A DNA stretch of 64,000 bases from Bacteroidota bacterium (GTDB lineage Bacteria > Bacteroidota > Bacteroidia > B-17B0 > Aurantibacillaceae): positions 1-64,000 of the forward strand of contig JAUXSA010000145.1 of NCBI GenBank assembly GCA_030681615.1, read 5' to 3'. Position 1 is the first letter of the stretch; each line of letters starts with the position of its first letter. The position numbers were made by a program, and so were the translations under genes. The notes under the pieces are model-generated. The model had not been told where the DNA came from, made no database searches, and worked only from the letters and a program-made list of their open reading frames with translations. This document shows, piece after piece, positions 26,810 to 35,208 of the stretch.

Positions 26810-27112
26810 TTAAGAATGTAAAATTAGTTTAACAACAAAATTTACAATTACTATTGCGAGGGTTGAAGCAAAAAAAATGACAATAAATTTTGCTCCATTT
26901 GTAAATGAAAAAATTAAATGGCAAATAGCGTAAATAACCGTAAAAAGAAATGGCAATAAACTAGGATTTAAGCTCAAACTCTCCTTTAGATCGCCACGCA
27001 ATAATGCTATAAAAGCCCTCTGCATGCCACAACCCGGACATTCAACACCTAATAAACTCTTTACAGAACAGGTAAATAAATTTTGTTCTAAAAAATTTAT
27101 GATCGTTTCCAA
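26810..27112 (-). CDS. DUF2752 membrane protein
   Basis: A 100-residue protein with the DUF2752 signature VECPGCGMQRAFIALLRGD at about 23-41, containing a CxxC pair, followed by two or three membrane helices. The family has no assigned function; the CPGCG motif could bind metal or be redox-active. The start follows the stop of the upstream CCC-motif gene by one base, a pairing that recurs in Bacteroidota. The two are probably co-transcribed. Confidence 0.82.
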   Translation of the reverse strand: METIINFLEQNLFTCSVKSLLGVECPGCGMQRAFIALLRGDLKESLSLNPSLLPFLFTVIYAICHLIFSFTNGAKFIVIFFASTLAIVIVNFVVKLILHS

Positions 27113-27113
27113 T

Positions 27114-27524
27114 TTACCAGTGAAAACCTCCTAAGGCCATACTCCCAGCTAATGCTATGATCAAAATTAACACAAGAATTCCAAGACCAACTAAACAAAG
27201 GCTGATGATCGAACAAATTTTTCCGGCTTTTAAATTTTTGTAAGAAGCCAAGGAATATTTCGAAGGGTTATTGCGATACTCTCTTTCGCCGCCCGAGGCT
27301 AAAACAAGTGAAATAATAGCCATAATAATAGCAGGGATACCATAACACCAAAAGAAACAAATAGAAAGTATACCTAATACCAAAACGCCTACACTGTTTG
27401 GAATATTTTGCGTTCCGTTTGAAAAGTTAGGATCTATATTTGTATTATACGTTTTTGGTTGTTGCGTTTCGAATTTCGGAATTTCGTCATTCGGATCTAA
27501 ATTATTTATTTCAGGAGGATTCAT
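27114..27524 (-). CDS. CCC-motif type membrane protein
   Basis: A 136-residue protein with a polar, Pro/Asn-rich N-terminus (about 40 residues) and two membrane regions. The first is VGVLVLGILSICFFWCYGIPAI and the second follows NLKAGKICSIISLCL. This arrangement (PNS.GVLVLGILSI, then a cysteine-rich turn, then a YKNLKAGKIC segment) matches the family NCBI names 'CCC motif membrane protein'; here the cysteines are only partly kept (CFFWC). It resembles DUF4190 topology. It is operonic with the DUF2752 gene. The function is unknown. Confidence 0.72.
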   Translation of the reverse strand: MNPPEINNLDPNDEIPKFETQQPKTYNTNIDPNFSNGTQNIPNSVGVLVLGILSICFFWCYGIPAIIMAIISLVLASGGEREYRNNPSKYSLASYKNLKAGKICSIISLCLVGLGILVLILIIALAGSMALGGFHW

Positions 27525-27655
27525 ATTTTTATATCTTAATTCTTAAAATTAAAAATAAAATCCATCATAATTTTTTTTAATGGGTGGATTCAATACGTTT
27601 AAAATTAACACACTGAATTACAGTTAATTACAGTTTAATTCGGTTCTTGAAAATG

Positions 27656-28504
27656 TCAATACAAAAAGCCCATTTTCCCCTCCTGGTAATCGCGCATGGC
27701 TTCCATTATCTCGGTTTGAGAGGTCATAACAAAAGGACCGTGCGTTACCAAAGGCTCGTTAATTGGATCGCCTGCCATTAATAATAATTTAGCGTCAGAA
27801 CTTGCATTCAATTTTATTTCTGCTTCTTCGTGTTCAAATGCAATTAAACTATGTTGTTTGGCGGTAACGTTATCATTCACTTTTAATTCGCCCTCTAAAA
27901 CATAAAAGGCAACATTGTTTGAAACAGGAAATGAAAATGTTTGTTCACTTCCACTTTTCATGCGTAACATGGCAGTAAATACATCCGACTTTGCAGGACC
28001 TTTTTTATCCATATATTTTCCGGAAACCAATCTTAACTCCACACCTTCTTTTTCGATCAGCACAATTTCATCTTTAGTTATTGGTTGATACGTTGGCTCC
28101 AGCATTTTTTGTGCTTTGGGTGTATTTATCCAAAGCTGTATGCCTTGTGACCTTCCGCCTCTTTCAATAAATTCCTTATCCGCTTTTTCGCTGTGAATTA
28201 AACCGCGACCGGCGTTTATCCATTGCACTTCATTATCACCAATTACTTTTTTATTGCCTAAAGAATCTTCATGCTCAATTGATCCTTCAAACATAAAAGT
28301 AATAGGACTAAAACCCCTGTGTGGATGCGGCGGCACATTAAAATTATTTTCGTGCGGTTTATATGTATTATCAAAGTGATGTAATAAAATAAACGGGCTA
28401 ACCTGTTGCATCCCTTGTAACGGAAACGCCTGGCGTAATTTTATAGGCCCCATCATGGTTTCGGGGGCTATATGAATAGATTGAATTTTTCTAAACGTGC
28501 TCAT
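27656..28504 (-). CDS. Pirin family protein
   Basis: A 282-residue bicupin of the pirin family. The N-terminal cupin carries the metal-binding pattern PPHPHRGFSPITFMFEG and the later GLIHSEKADKE, together supplying the His/His/His/Glu set. The C-terminal cupin (from about 175) contains VAFYVLEGELKVN. Some pirins are quercetin dioxygenases and others act as redox sensors. It overlaps the upstream FMN reductase gene by 14 bases and belongs to a pirin/reductase/YceI cluster, which suggests a role in quinone or oxidative stress handling. That role is inference. Confidence 0.9.
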   Translation of the reverse strand: MSTFRKIQSIHIAPETMMGPIKLRQAFPLQGMQQVSPFILLHHFDNTYKPHENNFNVPPHPHRGFSPITFMFEGSIEHEDSLGNKKVIGDNEVQWINAGRGLIHSEKADKEFIERGGRSQGIQLWINTPKAQKMLEPTYQPITKDEIVLIEKEGVELRLVSGKYMDKKGPAKSDVFTAMLRMKSGSEQTFSFPVSNNVAFYVLEGELKVNDNVTAKQHSLIAFEHEEAEIKLNASSDAKLLLMAGDPINEPLVTHGPFVMTSQTEIMEAMRDYQEGKMGFLY

Positions 28505-29021
28505 TTTGTATCTCTTTTATTAATTGTAATAATTTATTGTTTAGTTCCTGATTCACAATTTTATCATCTTTAAAATTCTCGTTGAACATAGGTAACGAAA
28601 AAATTGCTTTTATATTGGCATCAAATCTTTCGAAATTTTTAACTGCAATCTCTAAAACACTTGCGCCACCTCTTGCTCCAGGTGATGCAGCCATTAACAA
28701 CATTGGTTTCTTTTGAAATACTTTAGGGTTTATCCGCGAAGCCCAATCCATACAATTTTTAAATGCTGCAGAATAATTTCCGTTATTTTCTGCTAATGAA
28801 ATAACTAAAAGGTCTGCCCCTCCAATTTTATTTAAAAAATCCTGCGCTAATTTTGGTTGACCCAATACTTTTTCGCGATCTACACTAAACAAGGGCAATT
28901 CGAGATCGTTAAGATCCAATACTTCCACTTCAGAATTTTTAAATTGTTTCGCCGCATAGGTAGCTAACTTTTTATTTATAGATGTAGAACTGTTGCTTCC
29001 GCCAAAGGCTATTATTTTCAT
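28491..29021 (-). CDS. NADPH-dependent FMN reductase family protein
   Basis: A 176-residue flavodoxin-fold protein with the FMN phosphate loop GGSNSSTSINKKLATYAA at residues 7-24, a DLNDLELPLFS segment and PMLLMAASPGARGGASVL near the flavin ring. This matches the chromate/azo/quinone reductase group (PF03358), which reduces quinones or flavins with NAD(P)H in the cytoplasm. Its stop overlaps the start of the pirin gene, so the two are translationally coupled. The electron acceptor is not known. Confidence 0.88.
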   Translation of the reverse strand: MKIIAFGGSNSSTSINKKLATYAAKQFKNSEVEVLDLNDLELPLFSVDREKVLGQPKLAQDFLNKIGGADLLVISLAENNGNYSAAFKNCMDWASRINPKVFQKKPMLLMAASPGARGGASVLEIAVKNFERFDANIKAIFSLPMFNENFKDDKIVNQELNNKLLQLIKEIQNEHV

Positions 29022-29127
29022 ATGTTTAAATTTAAATAAATATTGGGCTTAAATTAATTTTGTGAATCTCATTTTTTGCTCAATCGCAAAAAATCCCCCA
29101 ACTCCTTCTCCAAGGGGGAATTTTAGA

Positions 29128-29661
29128 TCAGGCTTGTTTTACTAACTGTATCTCTGCATGAAGTTTCAGATCTTCTCCAACCAATAATCCACCAGCTTCT
29201 GTTGCTGCGTTCCAGGTCAATCCAAAATCTTTACGATTAATTTTCCCTTCAATAGTAAAGCCTGCTTTAATATTACCGTATGGGTCTTTTGCAATACCAC
29301 CAAACTCTGCTTTTAATTTCACAGGTTTTGTTACATCGCGAATTGTTAAGTTTCCATCCACCGAAAATTCATCACCTGAAACTTTATTCATTTTCGTGGC
29401 TTCAAATTTTATGTGTGGGTATTTTTCTGCATCAAAAAAATCGCCTGACTTTAAATGCCCGTCACGTTGCTCGTTGTTCGTGTTAATAGAATTTACGTCG
29501 GCATTAAAAGAAACTTTTGATTGTGCAAAATCATCGCCATTTGTTTCTGCAGTAACATTAAAGGTTTTTAACTGTCCTGTTACATTAGAGATCATCATGT
29601 GTTTTATTTTGAAGCTTACTTCGCTGTGTGTTGGGTCTAAAGACCATTTTGTAGTACTCAT
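29128..29661 (-). CDS. YceI family protein
   Basis: A 177-residue YceI-type lipocalin-like barrel. Family features are WSLDPTHSEVSFKIKHMMISNVTG at the start, QRDGHLKSGDFFDAEKYPHIKFE in the centre, and NRKDFGLTWN near the end. YceI proteins bind isoprenoid quinones or other long lipids. There is no signal peptide here, so this copy is probably cytoplasmic, unlike E. coli YceI. It lies between two pirin genes in the minus-strand redox cluster. The gap to the next gene (29022-29127) contains a half-copy of the CCCCCAACTCCTTC-type repeat. Confidence 0.9.
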   Translation of the reverse strand: MSTTKWSLDPTHSEVSFKIKHMMISNVTGQLKTFNVTAETNGDDFAQSKVSFNADVNSINTNNEQRDGHLKSGDFFDAEKYPHIKFEATKMNKVSGDEFSVDGNLTIRDVTKPVKLKAEFGGIAKDPYGNIKAGFTIEGKINRKDFGLTWNAATEAGGLLVGEDLKLHAEIQLVKQA

Positions 29662-29695
29662 AATTTTATTTTTTTTAGTATTAGTTTATTTTTAA

Positions 29696-30568
29696 TTAAG
29701 CATTCATTGGTACTTCCATAATAAGGAACTCCGCATCTGCTTTAGCATTCAATGTTATTTTATCTACATTCCAGATACCAAAACCATCGCGGGTATTTAA
29801 TAACTGGCCGTTCACTTCAAGATCGCCGTTTAAATTAAAAATGTAAATACCGTTTCCTTTTGCTTTTAAGGCATATTCTTTAGAAATTCCTTTATCAAAT
29901 TTCCCTAAATGAAACCAGGCATTTTGATGGATCCAAACTCCTGCATCATCTGCATTAGGTGATAAGATCTGTTGCAATTTATTATGGCGATCTTCTTCTT
30001 TAATTGTTATTTGATCATAACGTGGTGTTACATTTTTTTTGTTAGGAAAAACCCAGATCTGTAAAAATTTTACGGTTTTATCTTTATTCTTATTGTATTC
30101 GCTGTGTTGAATACCTGTTCCGGCACTCATTACCTGTATATCTCCGTTTTTGATAACTGCTACATTGCCCATACTGTCTTTATGTTCAAGATCACCTTCT
30201 AAAGGAATAGAAATGATCTCCATGTTATCGTGTGGATGTGTTCCAAAACCCATTCCACCACTAACGGTATCATCGTTCAACACGCGTAATACACCAAAGT
30301 GCATACGTTCCGGATTATAATAATTAGCAAAACTAAACGTGTGTTTGCTGTGTAACCAACCGTGATCAGCATCGCCACGGGTATTGGCTTTGTGTAAAAT
30401 TGTATTTTCCATAATGTTTGAGTTTGTATTTGGGATATGATTAAACCCTAATATTTCCAGTTCTTTTAATTCGTCAATATCATTCTTAATAATACTACCG
30501 AATGAGTTTGCGGCCACAAACATCCCTGTGCCAAGCAAGCCTTTTTTTAAGAAATCTTTTCTGTCCAT
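29696..30568 (-). CDS. Pirin family protein with Tat-like leader
   Basis: A 290-residue pirin with GTHPHDNMEIISIP and GIQHSEYNKN providing the cupin metal ligands; it is closest in pattern to the YhaK-like pirins. The first 27 residues (MDRKDFLKKGLLGTGMFVAANS) resemble a twin-arginine leader, although the motif reads DRKDFLKKG with a single Arg-Lys. The real pirin domain may instead start at an internal Met near residue 52 (MENTILHKANTRG), in which case the leader comes from a fusion. A -7 element (TACCTTTG) at 30591-30598 supports the upstream start. It heads the redox cluster. Confidence 0.85.
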   Translation of the reverse strand: MDRKDFLKKGLLGTGMFVAANSFGSIIKNDIDELKELEILGFNHIPNTNSNIMENTILHKANTRGDADHGWLHSKHTFSFANYYNPERMHFGVLRVLNDDTVSGGMGFGTHPHDNMEIISIPLEGDLEHKDSMGNVAVIKNGDIQVMSAGTGIQHSEYNKNKDKTVKFLQIWVFPNKKNVTPRYDQITIKEEDRHNKLQQILSPNADDAGVWIHQNAWFHLGKFDKGISKEYALKAKGNGIYIFNLNGDLEVNGQLLNTRDGFGIWNVDKITLNAKADAEFLIMEVPMNA

Positions 30569-30590
30569 AGTATTTCGTTTAATTCTATAT

Positions 30591-30598
30591 CAAAGGTA
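30591..30598 (-). promoter_or_regulatory. -7 element for the redox cluster
   Basis: The minus strand reads TACCTTTG, matching TAnnTTTG, about 22 bases before the ATG at 30568. It probably drives the genes from 30568 down to 27656. Confidence 0.5.
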
Positions 30599-30673
30599 CA
30601 AACAGAACAAAGAAAAGTTCTTAATCTAGGTTAAGAAATGAAGAAATCTGTGTGGGATGGAACCCAGTTAAAG

Positions 30674-30769
30674 TGATGGAACGCAGATGATACGGATTTA
30701 ACGGGTCTTCACGGAACCTAATTCTTTATCTGTGTAAACCAGTATGATCCGTCAGATCCGTGTTCCATC
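30674..30769. repeat. Palindromic repeat (GATGGAAC..CGGAT type)
   Basis: GATGGAACGCAGATGATACGG (from 30674) and the right arm CAGATCCGTGTTCCATC (30753-30769) are imperfect inverted copies. Elements of the same type occur at 5039-5147 and 34766-34860. It lies just after the Crp-type regulator gene and before the redox cluster promoter. Confidence 0.6.
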
Positions 30770-30772
30770 GCC

Positions 30773-31357
30773 TTAATGAGCCTTAAGATATTTTGCTTTC
30801 AGCTTACTCAGAAACTCAGGCGTAACGCCAATATAAGCGGCCACTTGTTTTTGTGGGATAGTATTAATAATAGCAGGATATGTAGTGCAAAATTTAAGAT
30901 AACGTTCCTGCGCTGTTAAACTTAAGTTATCCATTAACCTTTGCTGATAAGCCACCAAAGACTTTTCAATGATAATGCGAAAAAACCGTTCAAACTTTGG
31001 CACCTTTTCATATAATTTTTCCTGATCTGTTTTTAAAAGCATGAGCACTTCTGTATCTACCATAGCCTCTACATTAAGGTTACCGGGTTTCTGACTTAAC
31101 AAACTATACATATCGCCCACCCACCATTCCTGCGGTGCAAAAGATAAAATATGTTCAACCCCATTTTTATCTACAGTAAAAGCGCGAAGGCAGCCCATAG
31201 TAACAAAGCTCGAATACTTACAGATCTCGCCGGAGCGCAATAAAAATTGTTTGGCCTTTATTTTTTTAAATTCTAATAAAGAACTAAAATACTCCTTTTC
31301 TGATGCTGTTAACGAAATGTGTTTAGCTACATTCTTTAAAATCAGTGAATGATCCAT
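30773..31357 (-). CDS. Crp/Fnr family transcriptional regulator
   Basis: A 194-residue regulator with a cyclic-nucleotide-binding-type barrel (about 10-115) and a C-terminal helix-turn-helix (PQKQVAAYIGVTPEFLSKL, about 168-186). There is no cysteine cluster for an Fe-S centre, and the barrel lacks an obvious cAMP phosphate loop (RSGEICKYSSF aligns there), so the ligand is unknown. Its ATG overlaps the TAA of the upstream DUF922 gene by one base. Regulators of this type often control the pirin/YceI genes found downstream in Bacteroidota, but a repeat separates them here. Confidence 0.88.
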   Translation of the reverse strand: MDHSLILKNVAKHISLTASEKEYFSSLLEFKKIKAKQFLLRSGEICKYSSFVTMGCLRAFTVDKNGVEHILSFAPQEWWVGDMYSLLSQKPGNLNVEAMVDTEVLMLLKTDQEKLYEKVPKFERFFRIIIEKSLVAYQQRLMDNLSLTAQERYLKFCTTYPAIINTIPQKQVAAYIGVTPEFLSKLKAKYLKAH

Positions 31358-31917
31358 TATTTACCTGTTTTAACCGGAGCTTGTTTAAAACCATCTAATT
31401 CTGTTAACTCAGCTTTTACATTATCGTACCAGCGGGTTATGGCAATTTCGTAAGTGCCATTTTTTGACTCCTTTTTAAATTGCTTTACACGGTCGTTCAA
31501 CCCAATTTTAGCGCCCATATATTTTTCATTAAAAGATACAGGGTATGGGTCAAGATCAGCTTCTTTAATCGATTTACGAAGTTTCCGACTATACAGCTCT
31601 CCCATATCAAATAATACCTGGAAATATTTTAAGAACATCTCTGTATCTGCTTTTGGTTTTACCCACGAATTACGCCAATCAAAAACCGTAACTACATAAG
31701 TAGATGTGCCTGCAAAACGTGAACCTTTTTTTTCGCTTGCAAGAATAGCAATAACTGCATCTCCTGAAAGGGCAACAGAATCAACAACATCTCCTTTAAA
31801 ATCGTTCCAGGTGAGTGGTTTAGCATCAGACCAGTGAAGCGTATCGTTAGAGGTTACCTGTGCAAACGCATGAAAAGCGCCAACAAATAGCGCTAATAGA
31901 ATGGAGATCTTTTTCAT
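31357..31917 (-). CDS. Exported DUF922-like protein lacking the HEQxH metal motif
   Basis: A 186-residue protein with a signal peptide (1-19, ending AFAQ) and the DUF922 opening motif LTWNDFKGD at 35-43. In the family a helix LxHEQxHFDL.E.Y.R.LRK carries the putative zinc-protease motif. Here it reads FLKYFQVLFDMGELYSRKLRK (95-115), so His, Glu and the second His are Tyr98, Phe99 and Leu102. The scaffold is otherwise kept, which suggests a non-catalytic periplasmic relative. It is the first gene of a two-gene unit with the Crp-type regulator. Confidence 0.72.
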   Translation of the reverse strand: MKKISILLALFVGAFHAFAQVTSNDTLHWSDAKPLTWNDFKGDVVDSVALSGDAVIAILASEKKGSRFAGTSTYVVTVFDWRNSWVKPKADTEMFLKYFQVLFDMGELYSRKLRKSIKEADLDPYPVSFNEKYMGAKIGLNDRVKQFKKESKNGTYEIAITRWYDNVKAELTELDGFKQAPVKTGK

Positions 31918-31989
31918 AATGAATTAATTAAACTAAAGATAAGAAAATATTTATTATTTAATGATAATTTTACAAACTAATACTTTTTT

Positions 31990-32589
31990 TTGGAACGTTA
32001 CTTTATTATATACAAACCTTACAAAATGATCTCGCAGTTCATTAGTCCTTATAAACAACGGCTGCTTGGCGACCTTGCCTACGATTTCCCCGAAGGAACA
32101 AATGCTGTGGGCCGTTTGGATGATGACAGCGAAGGCTTACTGATATTAACCACAGATAAAACATTGACCAAACGTTTATTACATCCCGACAGGAAACACA
32201 AACGTAATTATATTGTGCAGGCAGAGAAAAAAATAAACGAAGAAGCCCTGCAAAAATTGAGGGACGGTGTAGAGATAATGGTAAAACGCAAAGGGTTATA
32301 TACCACACAACCCTGCGAAGTGAATTTAATAGAGAAACCAAAAAATTTACCGTTTAGAGAACATACCTTTAGAGAAGAGCTACCACAATCGTGGCTGGAA
32401 TTTGTGTTGATGGAAGGCAAGAACCGACAGATACGAAAAATGTGTTCAGCCGTTAGGCACGATTGCAAACGTTTGATACGTACAAAAATTGAGAATCTTT
32501 CTCTAGGCGAAATGCAACCGGGAGAAGTAAAAGAAATGGAACAGAAAGAGTTGTTTGAGTTGTTATTGCTTAACGATAATTTTCTTTGA
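31990..32589 (+). CDS. Pseudouridine synthase, RsuA/RluE type
   Basis: A 199-residue enzyme of the RsuA/RluB/E/F family that isomerises a uridine in rRNA. The catalytic motif AVGRLDDDSEGLLILTTDK contains Asp44. Other family segments are HKRNYIV, LMEGKNRQIRKM and VRHDCKRLIR. There is no S4 domain, and the short length with a MERYFIIYKPYKMISQF opening fits RluE (23S rRNA U2457) best. The start is a TTG at 31990; the next ATG would cut into the conserved YKPY region. Its 3' end overlaps the convergent T9SS gene by 27 bases. Confidence 0.9.
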   Translation: MERYFIIYKPYKMISQFISPYKQRLLGDLAYDFPEGTNAVGRLDDDSEGLLILTTDKTLTKRLLHPDRKHKRNYIVQAEKKINEEALQKLRDGVEIMVKRKGLYTTQPCEVNLIEKPKNLPFREHTFREELPQSWLEFVLMEGKNRQIRKMCSAVRHDCKRLIRTKIENLSLGEMQPGEVKEMEQKELFELLLLNDNFL

Positions 32590-34464
32590 TGTAATTCCGT
32601 TCATAGAGATCATCTGAATAAAATAAATTCCGTTCAACTTATTACTTAGATCGATCTGATAGCTATCTGATCCGGTTTTTTCTCCGGCAACTTTAGTTTG
32701 AAAAACTATTTGCCCTAATACATCTGTAATTATTACATCGCTATTTTGTTCGGCCCCATCAATAATAAATATTCCGGAGCCTGGGTTTGGACTAATAGCA
32801 AATTCCTTAACATCCCTGCAATTTACAGCAACTAAATTAAGATGCTCCGTTTGCCCGTTAAAGTCGGTTTGTTTAAGGCGATAATAAGATGTTCTTTCCG
32901 AAGGTTCCTCATCAACAAACGCATAATAATTGGTTTTGCTGCTATTTCCTGCACCGGTAATTACTCCTACAGGTTTATAATTAATTCCATCGGTTGTTCG
33001 CTCCACTGTAAAGTAATTATTGTTTTTTTGCGAGGCCGTTGCCCAGGTTAAATTTACTTTACCACTATTACAGTTTGCATCAAACGAAAGTAATTCTACC
33101 GGCAAAATACAAGGCGGAGCATTGTATGTTACCCTTAAATTAGACGAGGTTCCATTTATAATTTTATAGTTGGTAGAAGGTTCATTGTTAAGCTGGAAAG
33201 CTACCTCAAACCAATTGACCGGTAACTGTGATTGTAATAAAGTATTTGCGGTTGCCCCCAAATTGTAATATCCATAAATACCTGTACCATTAATAGTGAA
33301 AGAGTTATAAAATCCATTTCCAAAGTCGTTATATGCAGCCGGGTTAATAGCGCCATACGGACCAGCAGCGCCGGTAACATCATTAATAAGAACTAACTCT
33401 GGAGTTGCCGCAACAACTGTTGCTACATTAACCTGCACTTCAACACTGGTAATGCATGAAGCATCCGGAATACTTGTAGTGTTAAACAGTATCCATGCTC
33501 TGTGCGTTAAGTTTGCACAACACACGCCAAGAAATACAAAGCCCGGATTATCGACAAAATTATTAGGCGATTGCCATCCGCCATTTACACCAGCCAGTGT
33601 AACCGTTGGATCGATAGAAACAGGATATTTGGTATTTACATCTTTTAACCACGCTACAGGTACAAGTGTTGTAATAGCCCAACTATCATTTTTATGTTCT
33701 ATTAAATATTTACCTTCTACAGGGTTTGCACCGTCTGACTGTGAACCATACTTATCAAAAAACATTGGTGCTGGAATAGTAAGAACATGGCGGCCTGTAG
33801 AGTCTGATATCAGTAAAGCTGAAGAAGTTAATGCGTTAACGGTTTTATCGAGCGTTGTAATTTTCCATCCTTTTGGAAGTTCTACTATTTCCTGGAAACC
33901 AAAATAACCGGAAGATACATTGGTTAATAAAGCCGGTGGCGCGTTTAAAACAACATTATTTTTTATAGCGCCGTTCAATATGGTAAACTCATCAGAAATG
34001 CCCTTGTAGATACCGGAATAATTTATGCTGTTATTAATAACATTTGCAATTGAAGTGTTTGAAGAGTCAACTATAACCTTAAGATCACCGCTGGTATTTA
34101 CTGTTACTAATTTTTTCTCAGAATGAATAAAGAGTTCATCAGTTGAATTTACAACTAATTTTATTTTATCAGAACTGCTAATACTGTTTGGAAAATAGGA
34201 TCGTATAACATTACTTTCATTTTGATGGATGCCCATGCTTGAAATAATATTTGTATTTATTTCTTCCCACCCATTGTTTTTTTTATAATGAACCGGTGAT
34301 GATGATAAAATAGCTTCGTGCTCTCCGTTTGCTTTTATAAAAACTTTTGAAAACATTCCCCGCTCGCTCCTAAGCTCAACACTTGCCAAACTGTTTTGAG
34401 CAGCTGTGGTAAATGCGCACAAAATAAAAACCATAAAAAAAGAAAAATACTTTTTTATAATCAT
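32563..34464 (-). CDS. T9SS cargo protein, DNRLRE-like
   Basis: A 633-residue secreted protein. A signal peptide (1-22) precedes a region with HYKKNNGWEEINT and later WLKDVNTKYPVSIDPTV, phrases typical of DNRLRE/Rhs-associated surface proteins. A carbohydrate-binding-like beta-sandwich follows (about 300-450: NFVDNPGFVFLGV, HRAWILFNTTSIPDASCI). Then comes the Bacteroidota linker LPVELLSFDANCNSGKVNL with a fibronectin-like domain. The last 75 residues are a T9SS type A sorting domain (ISPNPGSGIFIIDG, LNGIYFIQM, KIIVKQ). It would be exported to the surface. The function is unknown. Confidence 0.85.
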   Translation of the reverse strand: MIIKKYFSFFMVFILCAFTTAAQNSLASVELRSERGMFSKVFIKANGEHEAILSSSPVHYKKNNGWEEINTNIISSMGIHQNESNVIRSYFPNSISSSDKIKLVVNSTDELFIHSEKKLVTVNTSGDLKVIVDSSNTSIANVINNSINYSGIYKGISDEFTILNGAIKNNVVLNAPPALLTNVSSGYFGFQEIVELPKGWKITTLDKTVNALTSSALLISDSTGRHVLTIPAPMFFDKYGSQSDGANPVEGKYLIEHKNDSWAITTLVPVAWLKDVNTKYPVSIDPTVTLAGVNGGWQSPNNFVDNPGFVFLGVCCANLTHRAWILFNTTSIPDASCITSVEVQVNVATVVAATPELVLINDVTGAAGPYGAINPAAYNDFGNGFYNSFTINGTGIYGYYNLGATANTLLQSQLPVNWFEVAFQLNNEPSTNYKIINGTSSNLRVTYNAPPCILPVELLSFDANCNSGKVNLTWATASQKNNNYFTVERTTDGINYKPVGVITGAGNSSKTNYYAFVDEEPSERTSYYRLKQTDFNGQTEHLNLVAVNCRDVKEFAISPNPGSGIFIIDGAEQNSDVIITDVLGQIVFQTKVAGEKTGSDSYQIDLSNKLNGIYFIQMISMNGITSKKIIVKQ

Positions 34465-34765
34465 AACACGATTTTAAAAATTTTAACTAAAGTTCCGGGA
34501 GGCGTTTAAAAGATCTTTTATTTTGATTTAATTGACCTTTGTCTTTCAAAAATACATTAATATTTTTCAAAAACCTAACAGCTACTAAGACACTTATTTA
34601 ATACGATTTAGAAATCAAATTAGCGCGATAAACACACAAGGGATAAAGTGATTTTGAGTCCCGTCCAGTCCGCAATTTAAATATACGATTTTATCTCATT
34701 ATTTTAGTTTTTTCCGCTTTTTCTGAATGCCAAACTTCGGTGTACCGAAGGGTGATCGAACCCTA

Positions 34766-34860
34766 ATAGAACGCTGATGACACTGATTGTTATGATCAAA
34801 TATGATCTTTTTATTTAGAATCATAGAACATCATACGGATCTGCGTTATCAGCGTTCTAT
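34766..34860. repeat. Palindromic repeat with perfect 13-bp ends
   Basis: ATAGAACGCTGAT (34766-34778) and ATCAGCGTTCTAT (34848-34860) are exact inverted copies; inner bases pair partly (CACTGATTG against CGGATCTGCG). It belongs to the same loose family as 5039-5147 and 30674-30769. The rest of the 508-base gap 34465-34972 is A/T-rich and holds nothing else that I can identify. Confidence 0.6.
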
Positions 34861-34972
34861 AAAACGTAGATTAGTTTCCACAGCAAACGTGAAAATCATA
34901 AAAGTATCTTGCATAGATAACTGGCATAACAATTGAAATATGTAATGTATGAACCAATTAAAAAATAAAAAA

Positions 34973-35197
34973 ATGAGATCTCTATTATTAATTTTTGCAG
35001 TAGCATCAGTAGGACTAACCTCATGCAGAAAAGATTATGTTTGCGAATGCGTTAAAACCAGCCCAAATGGCACAAGCTCAGAAACAAACAATACAGGTAA
35101 AATGAAATTAGATGAAGCCCGCGCAAAATGCAATGATGGTGATAAATCTGAAACTGTGCTTGGACAAACGTACACTACGGATTGTAGTTTGAAATAA
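34973..35197 (+). CDS. Small cysteine-containing lipoprotein
   Basis: A 74-residue lipoprotein starting MRSLLLIFAVASVGLTSC with the lipobox cysteine at residue 18, then RKDYVCECVKTSPNG. The mature part is about 56 residues with four further cysteines (CECV, AKCNDG, TDCSLK), which could form disulfides. Similar tiny lipoproteins with the KDYVCEC opening are frequent in Bacteroidota and are of unknown function. A longer frame from 34949 exists, but the ATG at 34973 gives a standard signal. It is a single gene, flanked by repeats on both sides. Confidence 0.65.
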   Translation: MRSLLLIFAVASVGLTSCRKDYVCECVKTSPNGTSSETNNTGKMKLDEARAKCNDGDKSETVLGQTYTTDCSLK

Positions 35198-35208
35198 ACA
35201 ATACATTT

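Noticed and set aside
33452-33907. 151-codon plus-strand frame opposite the T9SS gene
   Set aside because: It is an antisense shadow of a long low-GC gene with no signal or domain.
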